Source: Chthoniobacterales bacterium
Lineage (GTDB): Bacteria > Verrucomicrobiota > Verrucomicrobiia > Chthoniobacterales > UBA10450
NCBI GenBank assembly: GCA_013695925.1
Contig: JACCZO010000099.1
Span: forward strand, 1-6,859
Length of the DNA: 6,859 nucleotides
Reading direction: 5' to 3'
How positions within the stretch are numbered: position 1 is the stretch's first letter; every line of letters starts with the position of its first letter. A program made the position numbers and the translations under genes. Positions 1 to 5,547 of this stretch are shown piece by piece. A model generated the notes under the pieces. That model made no database searches. It saw only the letters and a program-made list of their open reading frames with translations, and was not told the DNA's origin.

Positions 1-432
1 AAGGCGAGCATGTCCATCTCCTTGCGTATGTAGGGAAGCATGACCATGAGGGTCAGTTTGTCGGTCGGCGCATACATGCCCATGAACATATGCGTCTGCA
101 TGGTCATGGCCCTGGGAGCGAAAAAGAAATCCTGCAAAATCTCGGCGCTACTGACCTTCGTCGGTGCCGTCGAGGTTACCGTCCATGCTCTCGTGCATGA
201 ATTGATAGGAAATCATCCAATGCCCCGCTTTGCCCGTCATCAGATCGAATGGCGCGAGGCCGGGAGCACCCATCATTTCACCTGCGCTGTCAGCCGCCGC
301 GGGCTCCTGGGATGTCGTCACGCCGGCGGACATTTCACCGGCTTCGGCACTCTTGATGCAGCCGATCATTATCACGATCAGCCCAATGCCCCTCACTATT
401 CCTTTAAGTATTTTAAATGATTGTATAAACAC
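1..432 (-). pseudogene. Outer-membrane beta-barrel 'transporter'-like gene, frameshifted, 3' end outside window
   Basis: The minus strand opens with a hydrophobic signal sequence (GLIVIMIG, possible cleavage after SAEA) and then reads AGHWMISYQFMHESMDGNLDGTDE before a TAG at 150-148. Moving one base in the next stretch restores the expected continuation: VSSAEILQDFFFAPRAMTMQ, then THMFMGMYAPTDKLTLMVML, running off the window at base 1. This methionine-rich N-terminus (GxWM.SY.FM, MTMQxHM, MYAPTDxLTLM) matches, from memory, a family of about 300 residues usually labelled only 'transporter' or related to phenol-degradation MetA barrels, often found near metal-resistance genes. The break is one extra base in the CC at 155-156 (GG on the coding strand). 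Start is uncertain: GTG at 432 lacks a ribosome site, while GTG at 396 has AAAGGA upstream at short spacing. The gene is either a recent pseudogene or an intact gene with a sequencing error. The substrate is unknown. Confidence 0.7.
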
Positions 433-441
433 GGCTTATAC
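423..441. promoter_or_regulatory. Operator-like dyad GTATAA-N7-TTATAC
   Basis: A perfect six-base dyad with a seven-base spacer sits at the beginning of the frameshifted outer-membrane gene. It covers the GTG at 432 and lies just upstream of the alternative GTG at 396. AT-rich dyads at such a position can be repressor operators or part of a promoter. If so, the shorter start (396) is the true one. No regulator is visible and the dyad could be chance. Confidence 0.25.
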
Positions 442-827
442 TTTGCTGACTCTTGCTGCGTTGGCCAAGCACAAAATGACGGCCATGCGGGCGCCGACGC
501 CGTGGCTACCGCCGCTCCAGCCATATCAATCAGCCAGCGCGATTCGAATCCACATCGGTCAAGGGGGATGAGGCCTTCCGGGGTGCTCGCAGAAAAATTT
601 CGTTCTCGAGGAAACCGGACCAACTCGCGCTGCGCAAATCGATCATGCGATAGGAAAAGTTGCGCGTGTCTTCGCACACATTGCGCAGGCAAACGTTCAC
701 GAACGGCGCAACTTTTGGCTTCCGCTCCAAAAATTCACAGCCATCAATCGCCCCAACCGCGTTCTCCCATTAGTCGGTCGGACTTCCCGCATCCGCTGGA
801 ACGTGGCCGCACCAGAAAACTATATTT
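433..827. other. Non-coding interval between the outer-membrane gene and the catalase
   Basis: About 395 bases separate the starts of two divergent genes, so promoters for both should lie here, but I see no convincing -35/-10 pair. Open frames on either strand here (for example 730-530 minus, 66 codons) lack a ribosome site and recognisable motifs, and I do not call them genes. The interval holds a perfect ten-base palindrome, GATTCGAATC, at 541-550, and a strong inverted repeat at 655-716 described separately. It is a plausible place for a small RNA or peroxide/metal-responsive control of the catalase, but no known regulator site is recognisable. Confidence 0.5.
655..716. repeat. Inverted repeat with 11-base perfect arms and three inner hairpins (cloverleaf)
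   Basis: AAAAGTTGCGC at 655-665 is exactly complementary to GCGCAACTTTT at 706-716. The 40 bases between them tile into three small hairpins: GTGT/ACAC (666-669 with 676-679, loop 6), TTGC/GCAA (681-684 with 689-692, loop 4) and CGTT/AACG (694-697 with 702-705, loop 4). Single A residues at 680 and 693 separate them. 46 of 62 bases can pair, giving a four-way junction on either strand. It lies about 110 bases upstream of the catalase start. It could be a structured RNA or leader element, a remnant of a small non-autonomous mobile element, or a recombination site. It does not fit the integron attC consensus or a tRNA. Confidence 0.6.
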
Positions 828-1640
828 ATGTATCACCATATCAAAAAACTCATGTTCACTGTTCGCGTCGGCTCGCCTGAACCGCGCTTTGGCAATATGC
901 TGCTCGAACAATTTGGCGGGGCCAACGGCGAGTTGGCCGCGGCGATGCAGTATTCGGTGCAGGGCATCAACTGCGAAAACATCCCCTGCAAGGATTTGCT
1001 GATGGATATCGGGACCGAGGAGCTGAGCCACCTCGAAATCATCGGCACCCTCGCGCGCATGCACCTGAAGCCGATGAAGAAGGATGCGGAAGCGGCGGAG
1101 CACGATCCGTTGATCGCGATCGCGGGCGGAGGCGGAGTCGCGCTTTGTAATTCGATGGGTAATTCATGGACGGCCGATTACCTGAAGGTGACTGGCGAAC
1201 TGGATGTCGACCTGCGCAGCAACATCGCTGCGGAAGCCCGCGCCAAGATCGTTTATGAGCGTCTGATCGATTTCTGTGACGACCGTGGAACCAAAGAGGC
1301 CCTGCAATTTCTTATGACGCGTGAGATCACCCACATGCGGGCCTTTACTCAGGCGCTGGAAAGCCTGGGCAAAGCGCCCTTCTCGATCGGCAAAATTCCG
1401 CCGACGCCAGGAATCGTGGATCAGTATTACAATGATTCAACCGGGGAAGGCGATCTGGGCGAAAAAGATACGACCGGCCCGTGGAATGATAACGACTTCA
1501 TCACGGTGGTAGAAGCGCCTGCGCTGAAGGAGTTCCAAGCGGTTAAAGCAACACCGACATCAGGCGAAACGACCCTCGACAAGAACGGGAGTAAGTCCAC
1601 GGGGTCGAAATCCTCGAAACAGCCAGGCCGCAAGAAATAG
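828..1640 (+). CDS. Dimanganese (non-heme) catalase
   Basis: This 270-residue protein disproportionates hydrogen peroxide to water and oxygen at a bridged two-manganese centre in the cytoplasm. It begins with the family's usual MYHHIKKLM and FGNMLLEQFGG. Probable metal ligands, placed by spacing against the known Thermus and Lactobacillus enzymes, are E35, E65 and H68 (EELSHLE), E136 (NIAAEARAK) and H169 (REITHM), with E166 as the second-shell glutamate. The 33-residue distance between E136 and H169 equals that in the characterised enzymes. The segment near 200-222 (YYNDSTGEGD...GPWND) is also typical of the family. The last 30 residues are a low-complexity Ser/Lys/Gly tail, probably disordered. 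The ATG at 828 is chosen because the conserved N-terminus begins there; no clear Shine-Dalgarno precedes it. It appears to be monocistronic, with a convergent small gene downstream. Confidence 0.95.
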   Translation: MYHHIKKLMFTVRVGSPEPRFGNMLLEQFGGANGELAAAMQYSVQGINCENIPCKDLLMDIGTEELSHLEIIGTLARMHLKPMKKDAEAAEHDPLIAIAGGGGVALCNSMGNSWTADYLKVTGELDVDLRSNIAAEARAKIVYERLIDFCDDRGTKEALQFLMTREITHMRAFTQALESLGKAPFSIGKIPPTPGIVDQYYNDSTGEGDLGEKDTTGPWNDNDFITVVEAPALKEFQAVKATPTSGETTLDKNGSKSTGSKSSKQPGRKK

Positions 1641-1645
1641 CCCCG

Positions 1646-1677
1646 GGGCTTTTCAGCCCGCTGCGAAGGGAGCGGGC
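1646..1677. terminator. Possible bidirectional hairpin terminator after the catalase
   Basis: Just after the catalase stop there are two mutually exclusive hairpins: GGGCT/AGCCC (1646-1650 with 1655-1659, loop TTTC) and the stronger GCCCGCT/AGCGGGC (1656-1662 with 1671-1677, loop 8). The location between convergent stops suits a bidirectional terminator, but neither strand has a proper T tract after the stem, so this is tentative. Confidence 0.4.
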
Positions 1678-1685
1678 GGCGTCGG

Positions 1686-1790
1686 TCAGTAAACGCAGCC
1701 ACGCATCAGGGCGAGGAGGATGACGGTTGCGATGACGGATACAAAGATCGACCCGAGGCAGCCGAGACGATTGGAGAAGAAGGCGAACAC
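1686..1790 (-). CDS. Small single-pass membrane protein (34 residues), GCLGS type
   Basis: A short frame on the minus strand starts with GTG at 1790 and ends with TGA at 1686. It encodes a peptide with FFSNRLGCLGSIFVSVIATV followed by ILLALMRGC and a short tail. The arrangement is a basic and aromatic N-terminus, a 16-20 residue hydrophobic helix (about residues 11-29), then Arg-Gly-Cys. The motif NRLGCLGSxxVSxxxTVxLLxLxRGC recalls, from memory, tiny conserved membrane proteins of unknown function found across many bacteria. An AAGAG element just upstream of the GTG is an acceptable ribosome site. It converges with the catalase gene. The function is unknown: membrane-inserted small regulator, or toxin-like peptide without a visible antitoxin. 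The conserved motif is the reason to call it a gene despite its length. Confidence 0.65.
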   Translation of the reverse strand: MFAFFSNRLGCLGSIFVSVIATVILLALMRGCVY

Positions 1791-1806
1791 AATCTCTTAT
1801 CGGGTG

Positions 1807-1832
1807 GGGGCTCCGCAGAGCCTTGTTTTTTT
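1807..1832 (+). terminator. Rho-independent terminator hairpin with T tract
   Basis: GGCTC (1809-1813) pairs with GAGCC (1818-1822) around a CGCA tetraloop. Two G-T pairs can extend the base of the stem, and TTGTTTTTTT follows. On the plus strand this is a good intrinsic terminator shape. The only complete plus-strand gene upstream is the catalase, so it may be the catalase's real transcript end, antisense to the small membrane gene. On the minus strand the same hairpin lies 17 bases upstream of that small gene's start. Confidence 0.6.
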
Positions 1833-1852
1833 GCGCAGGACTAACCCCTCAT

Positions 1853-1933
1853 GATTACGTCATCATTGGCGGCTTCATCATTTTGGCTGCGGACTCACAA
1901 TCGGCTATCGTTCGCGCCATTGAGCTCTCGCGC
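1853..1933 (+). pseudogene. Decayed fragment of a GGFI/VRAIGPSL repeat domain
   Basis: Read from 1853, the DNA gives DYVIIGGFIILAADSQSAIV then RAIELSR, and hits a stop at 1958-1960. The intact repeat in the metallopeptidase reads DNVMIGGFII...VIVRAIGPS at 3331-3408. The two align without gaps over 23 codons (DYV to RAI), with 13 identical residues and about 47 of 69 identical bases by hand count. No start codon, signal peptide or remaining repeat body is present, so this is a remnant of a longer gene or of a duplication of the downstream gene. The codon-aligned similarity makes coincidence unlikely. Confidence 0.7.
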
Positions 1934-1996
1934 TGGCCCAGTCGTCATTTGAGGCAATGAGCTGCGCGTCGCCCCCGGTGCAATTGGAACCCTCAA

Positions 1997-2025
1997 TTGA
2001 AATTTGAACATTCCTGCGTTAAATT
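1997..2025 (+). promoter_or_regulatory. Candidate sigma-70 promoter for the secreted protein/metallopeptidase pair
   Basis: TTGAAA (1997-2002), a 17-base spacer and TAAATT (2020-2025) form a reasonable housekeeping promoter in a locally AT-rich stretch. Transcription would begin near 2032, leaving a leader of about 20 bases before the ATG at 2052. This supports that start over the in-frame ATG at 2004, which lies inside the promoter. Two CAATTG palindromes 13 bases apart (1981-1986 and 1994-1999) flank or overlap the -35 element. Confidence 0.45.
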
Positions 2026-2051
2026 CGTCAGAAGTCTCCCGTTCCCGAAAA

Positions 2052-2639
2052 ATGAAAAAATCTGTCCGCTTCCTCGTTTATCCGGTCCTCTTTTCTCTCG
2101 GTTTCATCGCCAACGCGACCACCGTCATCCCGCCACGGTTCGACGAACTGGTGAGCCGGGCGCAGATTATCTTCGAAGGGGAAGTGACCGGGCTCCAATC
2201 GCAATGGATCGGTGAAGGCGCCCAGCATCGCATCGTCACCTTTGTCACTTTCAAGGTAACCGACACGCTCAAGGGCGATCCCGGCACCACCTATTCGATG
2301 CGCATGCTCGGCGGCACGGTGGACGGCCGGACGATGGAAGTGTCCGATGCGCCTAAGTTTAAGGTTGGCGACCATGACCTCCTCTTTGTCGAGAACAATG
2401 GCAGCCAGTTCATCCCTCTCGTCGGAATCCAGCACGGACGTTTCCGAATCCAGAAAGATCAGAGCGGCCGCGACACTCTCCTCACTGGCGAAGGTCAGCC
2501 GCTCACCGATGTCAACCAGCTCGGTGGCGACGAACAAGCCGTTGCTCACGCCAAAGCCTCTCTCTCTCTCAATGATTTCAAAACCGCCATCCAAGGCCGT
2601 ATGCGTCAGCAGTCGCAGGCCAAGGGCAAAATTCAGTAA
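2052..2639 (+). CDS. Secreted protein of unknown function paired with a matrixin peptidase
   Basis: This is a 195-residue protein with a clear Sec signal peptide: MKKSVR, a hydrophobic core, and cleavage after ANA at residue 22. The mature part starts TTVIPPRFDELVSRAQIIFE and continues with alternating strands (residues about 58-135: VTFVTFKVTDTLKGD, MRMLGGTVDGR, FKVGDHDLLFVENN). This suggests a small beta-rich domain. There are no cysteines. I recall similar unnamed proteins (VxGxV..., V.V...LKG, GG..G, F.VG...LLF) beside matrixin-like peptidases in several phyla, but I know of no established function. The start at 2052 is chosen for the signal peptide and promoter position; there is no Shine-Dalgarno. 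The downstream peptidase gene overlaps or abuts this gene, so the two are probably co-transcribed. Possible roles are partner, inhibitor or co-secreted factor of the peptidase, all inference. Confidence 0.8.
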   Translation: MKKSVRFLVYPVLFSLGFIANATTVIPPRFDELVSRAQIIFEGEVTGLQSQWIGEGAQHRIVTFVTFKVTDTLKGDPGTTYSMRMLGGTVDGRTMEVSDAPKFKVGDHDLLFVENNGSQFIPLVGIQHGRFRIQKDQSGRDTLLTGEGQPLTDVNQLGGDEQAVAHAKASLSLNDFKTAIQGRMRQQSQAKGKIQ

Positions 2640-4056
2640 CCGGTTTTTCTGGGTCGTTGCGGCCTGCGTTCTGAGCTTCTCCTTCGCGGGGAAGTCGTTC
2701 GCTTTTTCGCTGTTCAATTTCTATTGGCAGGTCCCGGTTGTCCCCATCCGCGTGCAGATGGGATCGGCCGACATTGTTCTTGCGGACGGCAGCACGGACT
2801 GGAATTCAGTCGTCATCAATTCGATCGAGCTGTGGAACGAGCAGATGGACGGGACGCAATTCACCTGGACCACGGCCGCGCCCGGCACCGCGGCCAGCTT
2901 CGGCGACGGGGTCAATTCGATGCAGTTCAGCTCGACCGTCTACGGCGATGACTACGGAGCCAACGTACTTGCGGTGACCTTGAGCGATTTCACCGGCAAC
3001 CGGACAACGGAGACGGATATCCTCTACAATACGGCCAACCGCTTCAACTCTTACCGCGGCACCTACGCCATTTTTAACGGCATCTCCTATTTCGACCTCC
3101 ATCGCATTACTCTTCACGAGTTAGGCCACGTCCTCGGGCTCGATCATCCCGATGAGCACGGCCAAACGGTGAGCGCGATCATGAATTCCCGCGTCAGCGA
3201 GATTTACAACCTCCAGGCGGACGACGTCGCGGGCGCGGTTGCGCTCTACGGCGCGCCGCCCAATGCGCCCAGCCCGACCGGTAACGCCCAAATTTTGCAG
3301 ATCTCCACTCGGAGCAGTGTCGGGACGGGCGATAACGTCATGATCGGCGGCTTCATCATCGCCGGGGGGACAACGAAAAAAGTCATCGTCCGCGCCATTG
3401 GGCCGTCGTTAGGCTCGACCGGTGTTTCCGGCGCGCTCGCCAATCCGCTCCTCACTCTTTACGACGGCGGCGGCAATGTGCTCGCGACTAACGACGACTG
3501 GCGCTCGACCCAGGAACAGGAAATCAGCGACACCGGTCTCGCCCCAACGAACAACCTGGAGTCCGCCATCGTAACCGATCTGCCGCCGAGCAATTACACG
3601 GCGATCGTCTCCGGATCGGCCGGCGGCTCCGGGGTCGCGCTCGTGGAAGTCTACGATCTCGAGCCGGAGAGCGGGAAACTGGCCAACATTTCCACCCGCG
3701 CTTTTGTCGGGTCCGGCGACAACGTCACGATCGGTGGATTCATCGTGCAGGGTCCGCAGAGCGAAAAAAACATCATTCGCGCGGTGGGGCCGTCGTTAGG
3801 CACGGCCGGCCTCCAAGGGGCTCTGGCCAATCCCTCGCTCGAGCTTTATAACAGCCAGGGCCAGCTCTTACAATCCAATGACGACTTCAACAGCAACCGC
3901 GACGCCGGCGTCATCCGGGGTTTTGGCCTCGGCCTGGTCAACGGTTTCGAGTCGGGCATTTATTTCGAGAGCGCCCCGGGGAACTTCACCGCCATCATGC
4001 GCGGCGTGAATGGGGCGACCGGCATCGGTCTGATCGAAGTTTACGGGGTCGAGTGA
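2572..4056 (+). CDS. Secreted matrixin-type zinc metallopeptidase (M10-like) with two C-terminal repeat domains
   Basis: Exported endopeptidase, 494 residues from the ATG at 2572. Order: a basic N-terminus of about 24 residues; a signal helix (FFWVVAACVLSFSFAG, cleavage near SFA at 44); a metzincin catalytic domain to about residue 227; then two repeats of about 125 residues. The zinc site is HELGHVLGLDHP (H182, E183, H186, H192), with the Met-turn at M204 (SAIMNS), both typical of matrixins. WNSVVINSIELWNEQM near residues 82-97 fits the family's N-terminal helix. No pro-peptide cysteine switch is apparent. The start is uncertain: the 2572 ATG lies inside the upstream gene and gives an unusually long n-region. 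A start near residue 19 (2626) would look natural, but there the codon is GCA. Substrate unknown. No LPXTG or PEP-CTERM anchor is visible, so the repeats may mediate surface attachment (inference). Confidence 0.85.
   Translation: MISKPPSKAVCVSSRRPRAKFSNRFFWVVAACVLSFSFAGKSFAFSLFNFYWQVPVVPIRVQMGSADIVLADGSTDWNSVVINSIELWNEQMDGTQFTWTTAAPGTAASFGDGVNSMQFSSTVYGDDYGANVLAVTLSDFTGNRTTETDILYNTANRFNSYRGTYAIFNGISYFDLHRITLHELGHVLGLDHPDEHGQTVSAIMNSRVSEIYNLQADDVAGAVALYGAPPNAPSPTGNAQILQISTRSSVGTGDNVMIGGFIIAGGTTKKVIVRAIGPSLGSTGVSGALANPLLTLYDGGGNVLATNDDWRSTQEQEISDTGLAPTNNLESAIVTDLPPSNYTAIVSGSAGGSGVALVEVYDLEPESGKLANISTRAFVGSGDNVTIGGFIVQGPQSEKNIIRAVGPSLGTAGLQGALANPSLELYNSQGQLLQSNDDFNSNRDAGVIRGFGLGLVNGFESGIYFESAPGNFTAIMRGVNGATGIGLIEVYGVE
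3292..3660 (+). repeat. Repeat domain 1 of the metallopeptidase
   Basis: Residues about 241-363: ILQISTRSSVGTGDNVMIGG, then VIVRAIGPSLG, GALANPLLTLYDGGGNVLATNDDW, ESAIVTDLPPSNYTAIV and GVALVEVYDLE. The unit is predicted to be all beta strands. It aligns with unit 2 at a period of 129 residues (387 bases). Confidence 0.85.
3676..4053 (+). repeat. Repeat domain 2 of the metallopeptidase
   Basis: Residues about 369 to the C-terminus: NISTRAFVGSGDNVTIGGFI, NIIRAVGPSLG, GALANPSLELYNSQGQLLQSNDD, FESGIYFESAPGNFTAIM and GIGLIEVYGVE. Conserved positions match unit 1 throughout, including identical GPSLG codons (GGG/GGC CCG TCG TTA GGC). The tandem copies probably arose by internal duplication. Confidence 0.85.
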
Positions 4057-5543
4057 GCGCTCGTCAGGGAGCGCTTCTTCCAAAGGTAATACGCCGGAAA
4101 GCCGCTCAGGACGAGGGCGAAGCCAATCCCGCAGGTGGCCGGCGCCAGGATTGCGAGATCGACCACCAGGAGGGTCGCGAGCGCGATCGCGACGATCGGC
4201 ACAACCGGATAACCCCACGCTCGATAGGGTCGCGGCATCTCTGGCATTTTCCGGCGCAACACAATCACCGCCGCCACCAGCAGGACGTAGAAGACGAGGT
4301 CGGCTGCCACGATGTACTCGAGCAATTGAGTGTAGACATTCCCGTATCGGACTGCACCGGTCGTGGGATCGGCCCCAATCGTCCGCGGCAGGGTGAGGAG
4401 CGCCGCCCAGAGGCCTTGCGCGACGAGCGCCACCGCCGGCACGTGCTGCGCATTGGTTCGCGCGACCTCGCGGAAAAACAACCGGTCGCGCGCCATCGCG
4501 TAGTAGACCCGGGCCCCGGCCAGAATGAGCCCGTTGTTGCAGCCGAAAGTCGAAACCAGGATTGCTCCTGCCATCAGGCTCGCGCCGGTCGAGCCGAGAA
4601 CAGCGCGCATCGCCGCGACCGCGACCCGGTTCTGCGGGGCATGAGCGATCTCGCCTAACGACAGGGTGGCGACGTAGGCCAGGTTGGCCAGGACGTAAAG
4701 GACCACGACCAGCCCGCAGCCGATGAGGAGCGCGCGCGGCAGGGTCCGGCCCGGATCGCGAATCTCGCCCCCGGTAAAGGTGACGTTGGTCCAGGCGGTC
4801 TGGGCAAAGATCGGGCCGACCATCGCCTTCCCAAAAATCACGATCAGCGCCAGCCCGCCCGTCATCGTGAGCCCCGGCTGCGCGGCCTGCGGCGTCCAGC
4901 CGTTCGCCCACGGATTCCACCAATCCACCGCCCTGGCCGCCGTCGTGGCCTGCCAGCCTAACAAGAGCCCGATGACGATCAATCCGACGAGCGCGGCCGT
5001 CTTGGCGAAGGTGAAGGTGTTTTGGATCAGTCGTCCAAGTTCCAGCCCGCGGGTGTTGATCCAGGTGAGAAAAAAAATCAGGAGGACGGCCACCAACTGC
5101 TCGGTGGAAAGGCTGAGCGCGTAGGCGCCAAACAAATGCACCGGTTCGACGAGGTAATGCTCGGTCGCGACTGCCGGAAAAAAGACCCCGGCAAACTTGG
5201 CGAAAGCGATCGCCACCGCCGCGATCGTCCCGGTTTGAATGACCAAAAAAAGCGTCCAGCCAAAAAGAAAACCGATCGAGGGCCCGTAAGCCTGGCGCAA
5301 GAAAACGTATTGCCCGCCCGCCTTCGGCATCATCGCGGCAAGCTCCGCGCAACAGAGCGCGCCGGTGATCGTGAGCAGCCCGGCCATCGCCCAGGCGAGA
5401 ATGAGCCAGCCGGGCGCGCCGAGAAGCCGGGTCGACTCCGCCGAGGTGATGAAAATGCCCGACCCGATCATCGAGCCGATCACGATCATGGTCGCATCGA
5501 GCGGTCCCAAGCCGCGCACCAGCTTTTCGTTAGGCGAGTTCAT
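4041..5543 (-). CDS. APC-family amino acid permease
   Basis: This is a 500-residue inner-membrane transporter with about 12 hydrophobic helices. The N-terminus has the family signature IGSMIGSGIF (residues 22-31), the broken first helix that holds the amino acid's carboxylate in LeuT-fold carriers. It is followed by AGLLTITGALCCAELAAMMPKAGG and YVFLRQAYGP, typical of amino acid/polyamine/organocation antiporters of the L-type group. The conserved cytoplasmic motif (GGEIRDPGRTLPRAL) lies near residues 268-282, and LVSTFGCNNGLILAGARVYY near 340-359. The length is normal. The start lies four bases after the pxpA stop, so it belongs to that operon. Substrate cannot be read from sequence; context suggests 5-oxoproline, glutamate or a related amino acid (inference). 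Its stop overlaps the convergent metallopeptidase end by 16 bases. Confidence 0.92.
   Translation of the reverse strand: MNSPNEKLVRGLGPLDATMIVIGSMIGSGIFITSAESTRLLGAPGWLILAWAMAGLLTITGALCCAELAAMMPKAGGQYVFLRQAYGPSIGFLFGWTLFLVIQTGTIAAVAIAFAKFAGVFFPAVATEHYLVEPVHLFGAYALSLSTEQLVAVLLIFFLTWINTRGLELGRLIQNTFTFAKTAALVGLIVIGLLLGWQATTAARAVDWWNPWANGWTPQAAQPGLTMTGGLALIVIFGKAMVGPIFAQTAWTNVTFTGGEIRDPGRTLPRALLIGCGLVVVLYVLANLAYVATLSLGEIAHAPQNRVAVAAMRAVLGSTGASLMAGAILVSTFGCNNGLILAGARVYYAMARDRLFFREVARTNAQHVPAVALVAQGLWAALLTLPRTIGADPTTGAVRYGNVYTQLLEYIVAADLVFYVLLVAAVIVLRRKMPEMPRPYRAWGYPVVPIVAIALATLLVVDLAILAPATCGIGFALVLSGFPAYYLWKKRSLTSAHSTP
4056..4081 (+). terminator. Hairpin after the metallopeptidase stop
   Basis: AGCGCTC (4056-4062) pairs with GAGCGCT (4069-4075) around a six-base loop, followed by the weak pyrimidine run TCTTCC. 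It starts at the last base of the metallopeptidase stop codon and lies within the last codons of the convergent permease gene. The shape suits an intrinsic terminator, but the T tract is poor. Confidence 0.4.
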
Positions 5544-5547
5544 CGAG

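Noticed and set aside
536..556. tRNA T-arm-like sequence around GATTCGAATC
   Set aside because: TTCGAAT resembles a T loop, but the flanking bases do not form a T stem on either strand and no anticodon or acceptor arms are present. It is only a ten-base palindrome.
608..620. GAGGAAACCGGAC, similar to the P4 region of RNase P RNA
   Set aside because: No other conserved RNase P block (such as ACAGAAA or the 3' partner of P4) is found in the interval.
655..716. Integron attC site
   Set aside because: The outer arms contain GCGCAAC and GTTGCGC, which do not match RYYYAAC/GTTRRRY, and no cassette or integrase is nearby.
530..730. Minus-strand open frame of 66 codons
   Set aside because: No ribosome site and no recognisable motif; it spans the inverted repeat. 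Left as non-coding.
1656..1677. Riboswitch or leader for the small membrane gene
   Set aside because: The hairpin lies downstream of that gene's stop on its own strand, so it fits only a terminator role.
2004..2054. Earlier in-frame ATG at 2004 for the secreted protein
   Set aside because: It would put 16 residues in front of a textbook signal peptide, and it lies between the -35 and -10 elements of the likely promoter.
2347..2571. Upstream extension of the metallopeptidase frame to an ATG at 2347
   Set aside because: The extension is Ser-rich antisense-like sequence fully inside the upstream gene, with no domain; the signal peptide sits far downstream.
3868..5352. Long minus-strand frame overlapping the permease
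   Set aside because: It is an Arg/Gly-rich shadow in another frame of the GC-rich permease gene; the permease frame has clear membrane helices and family motifs.
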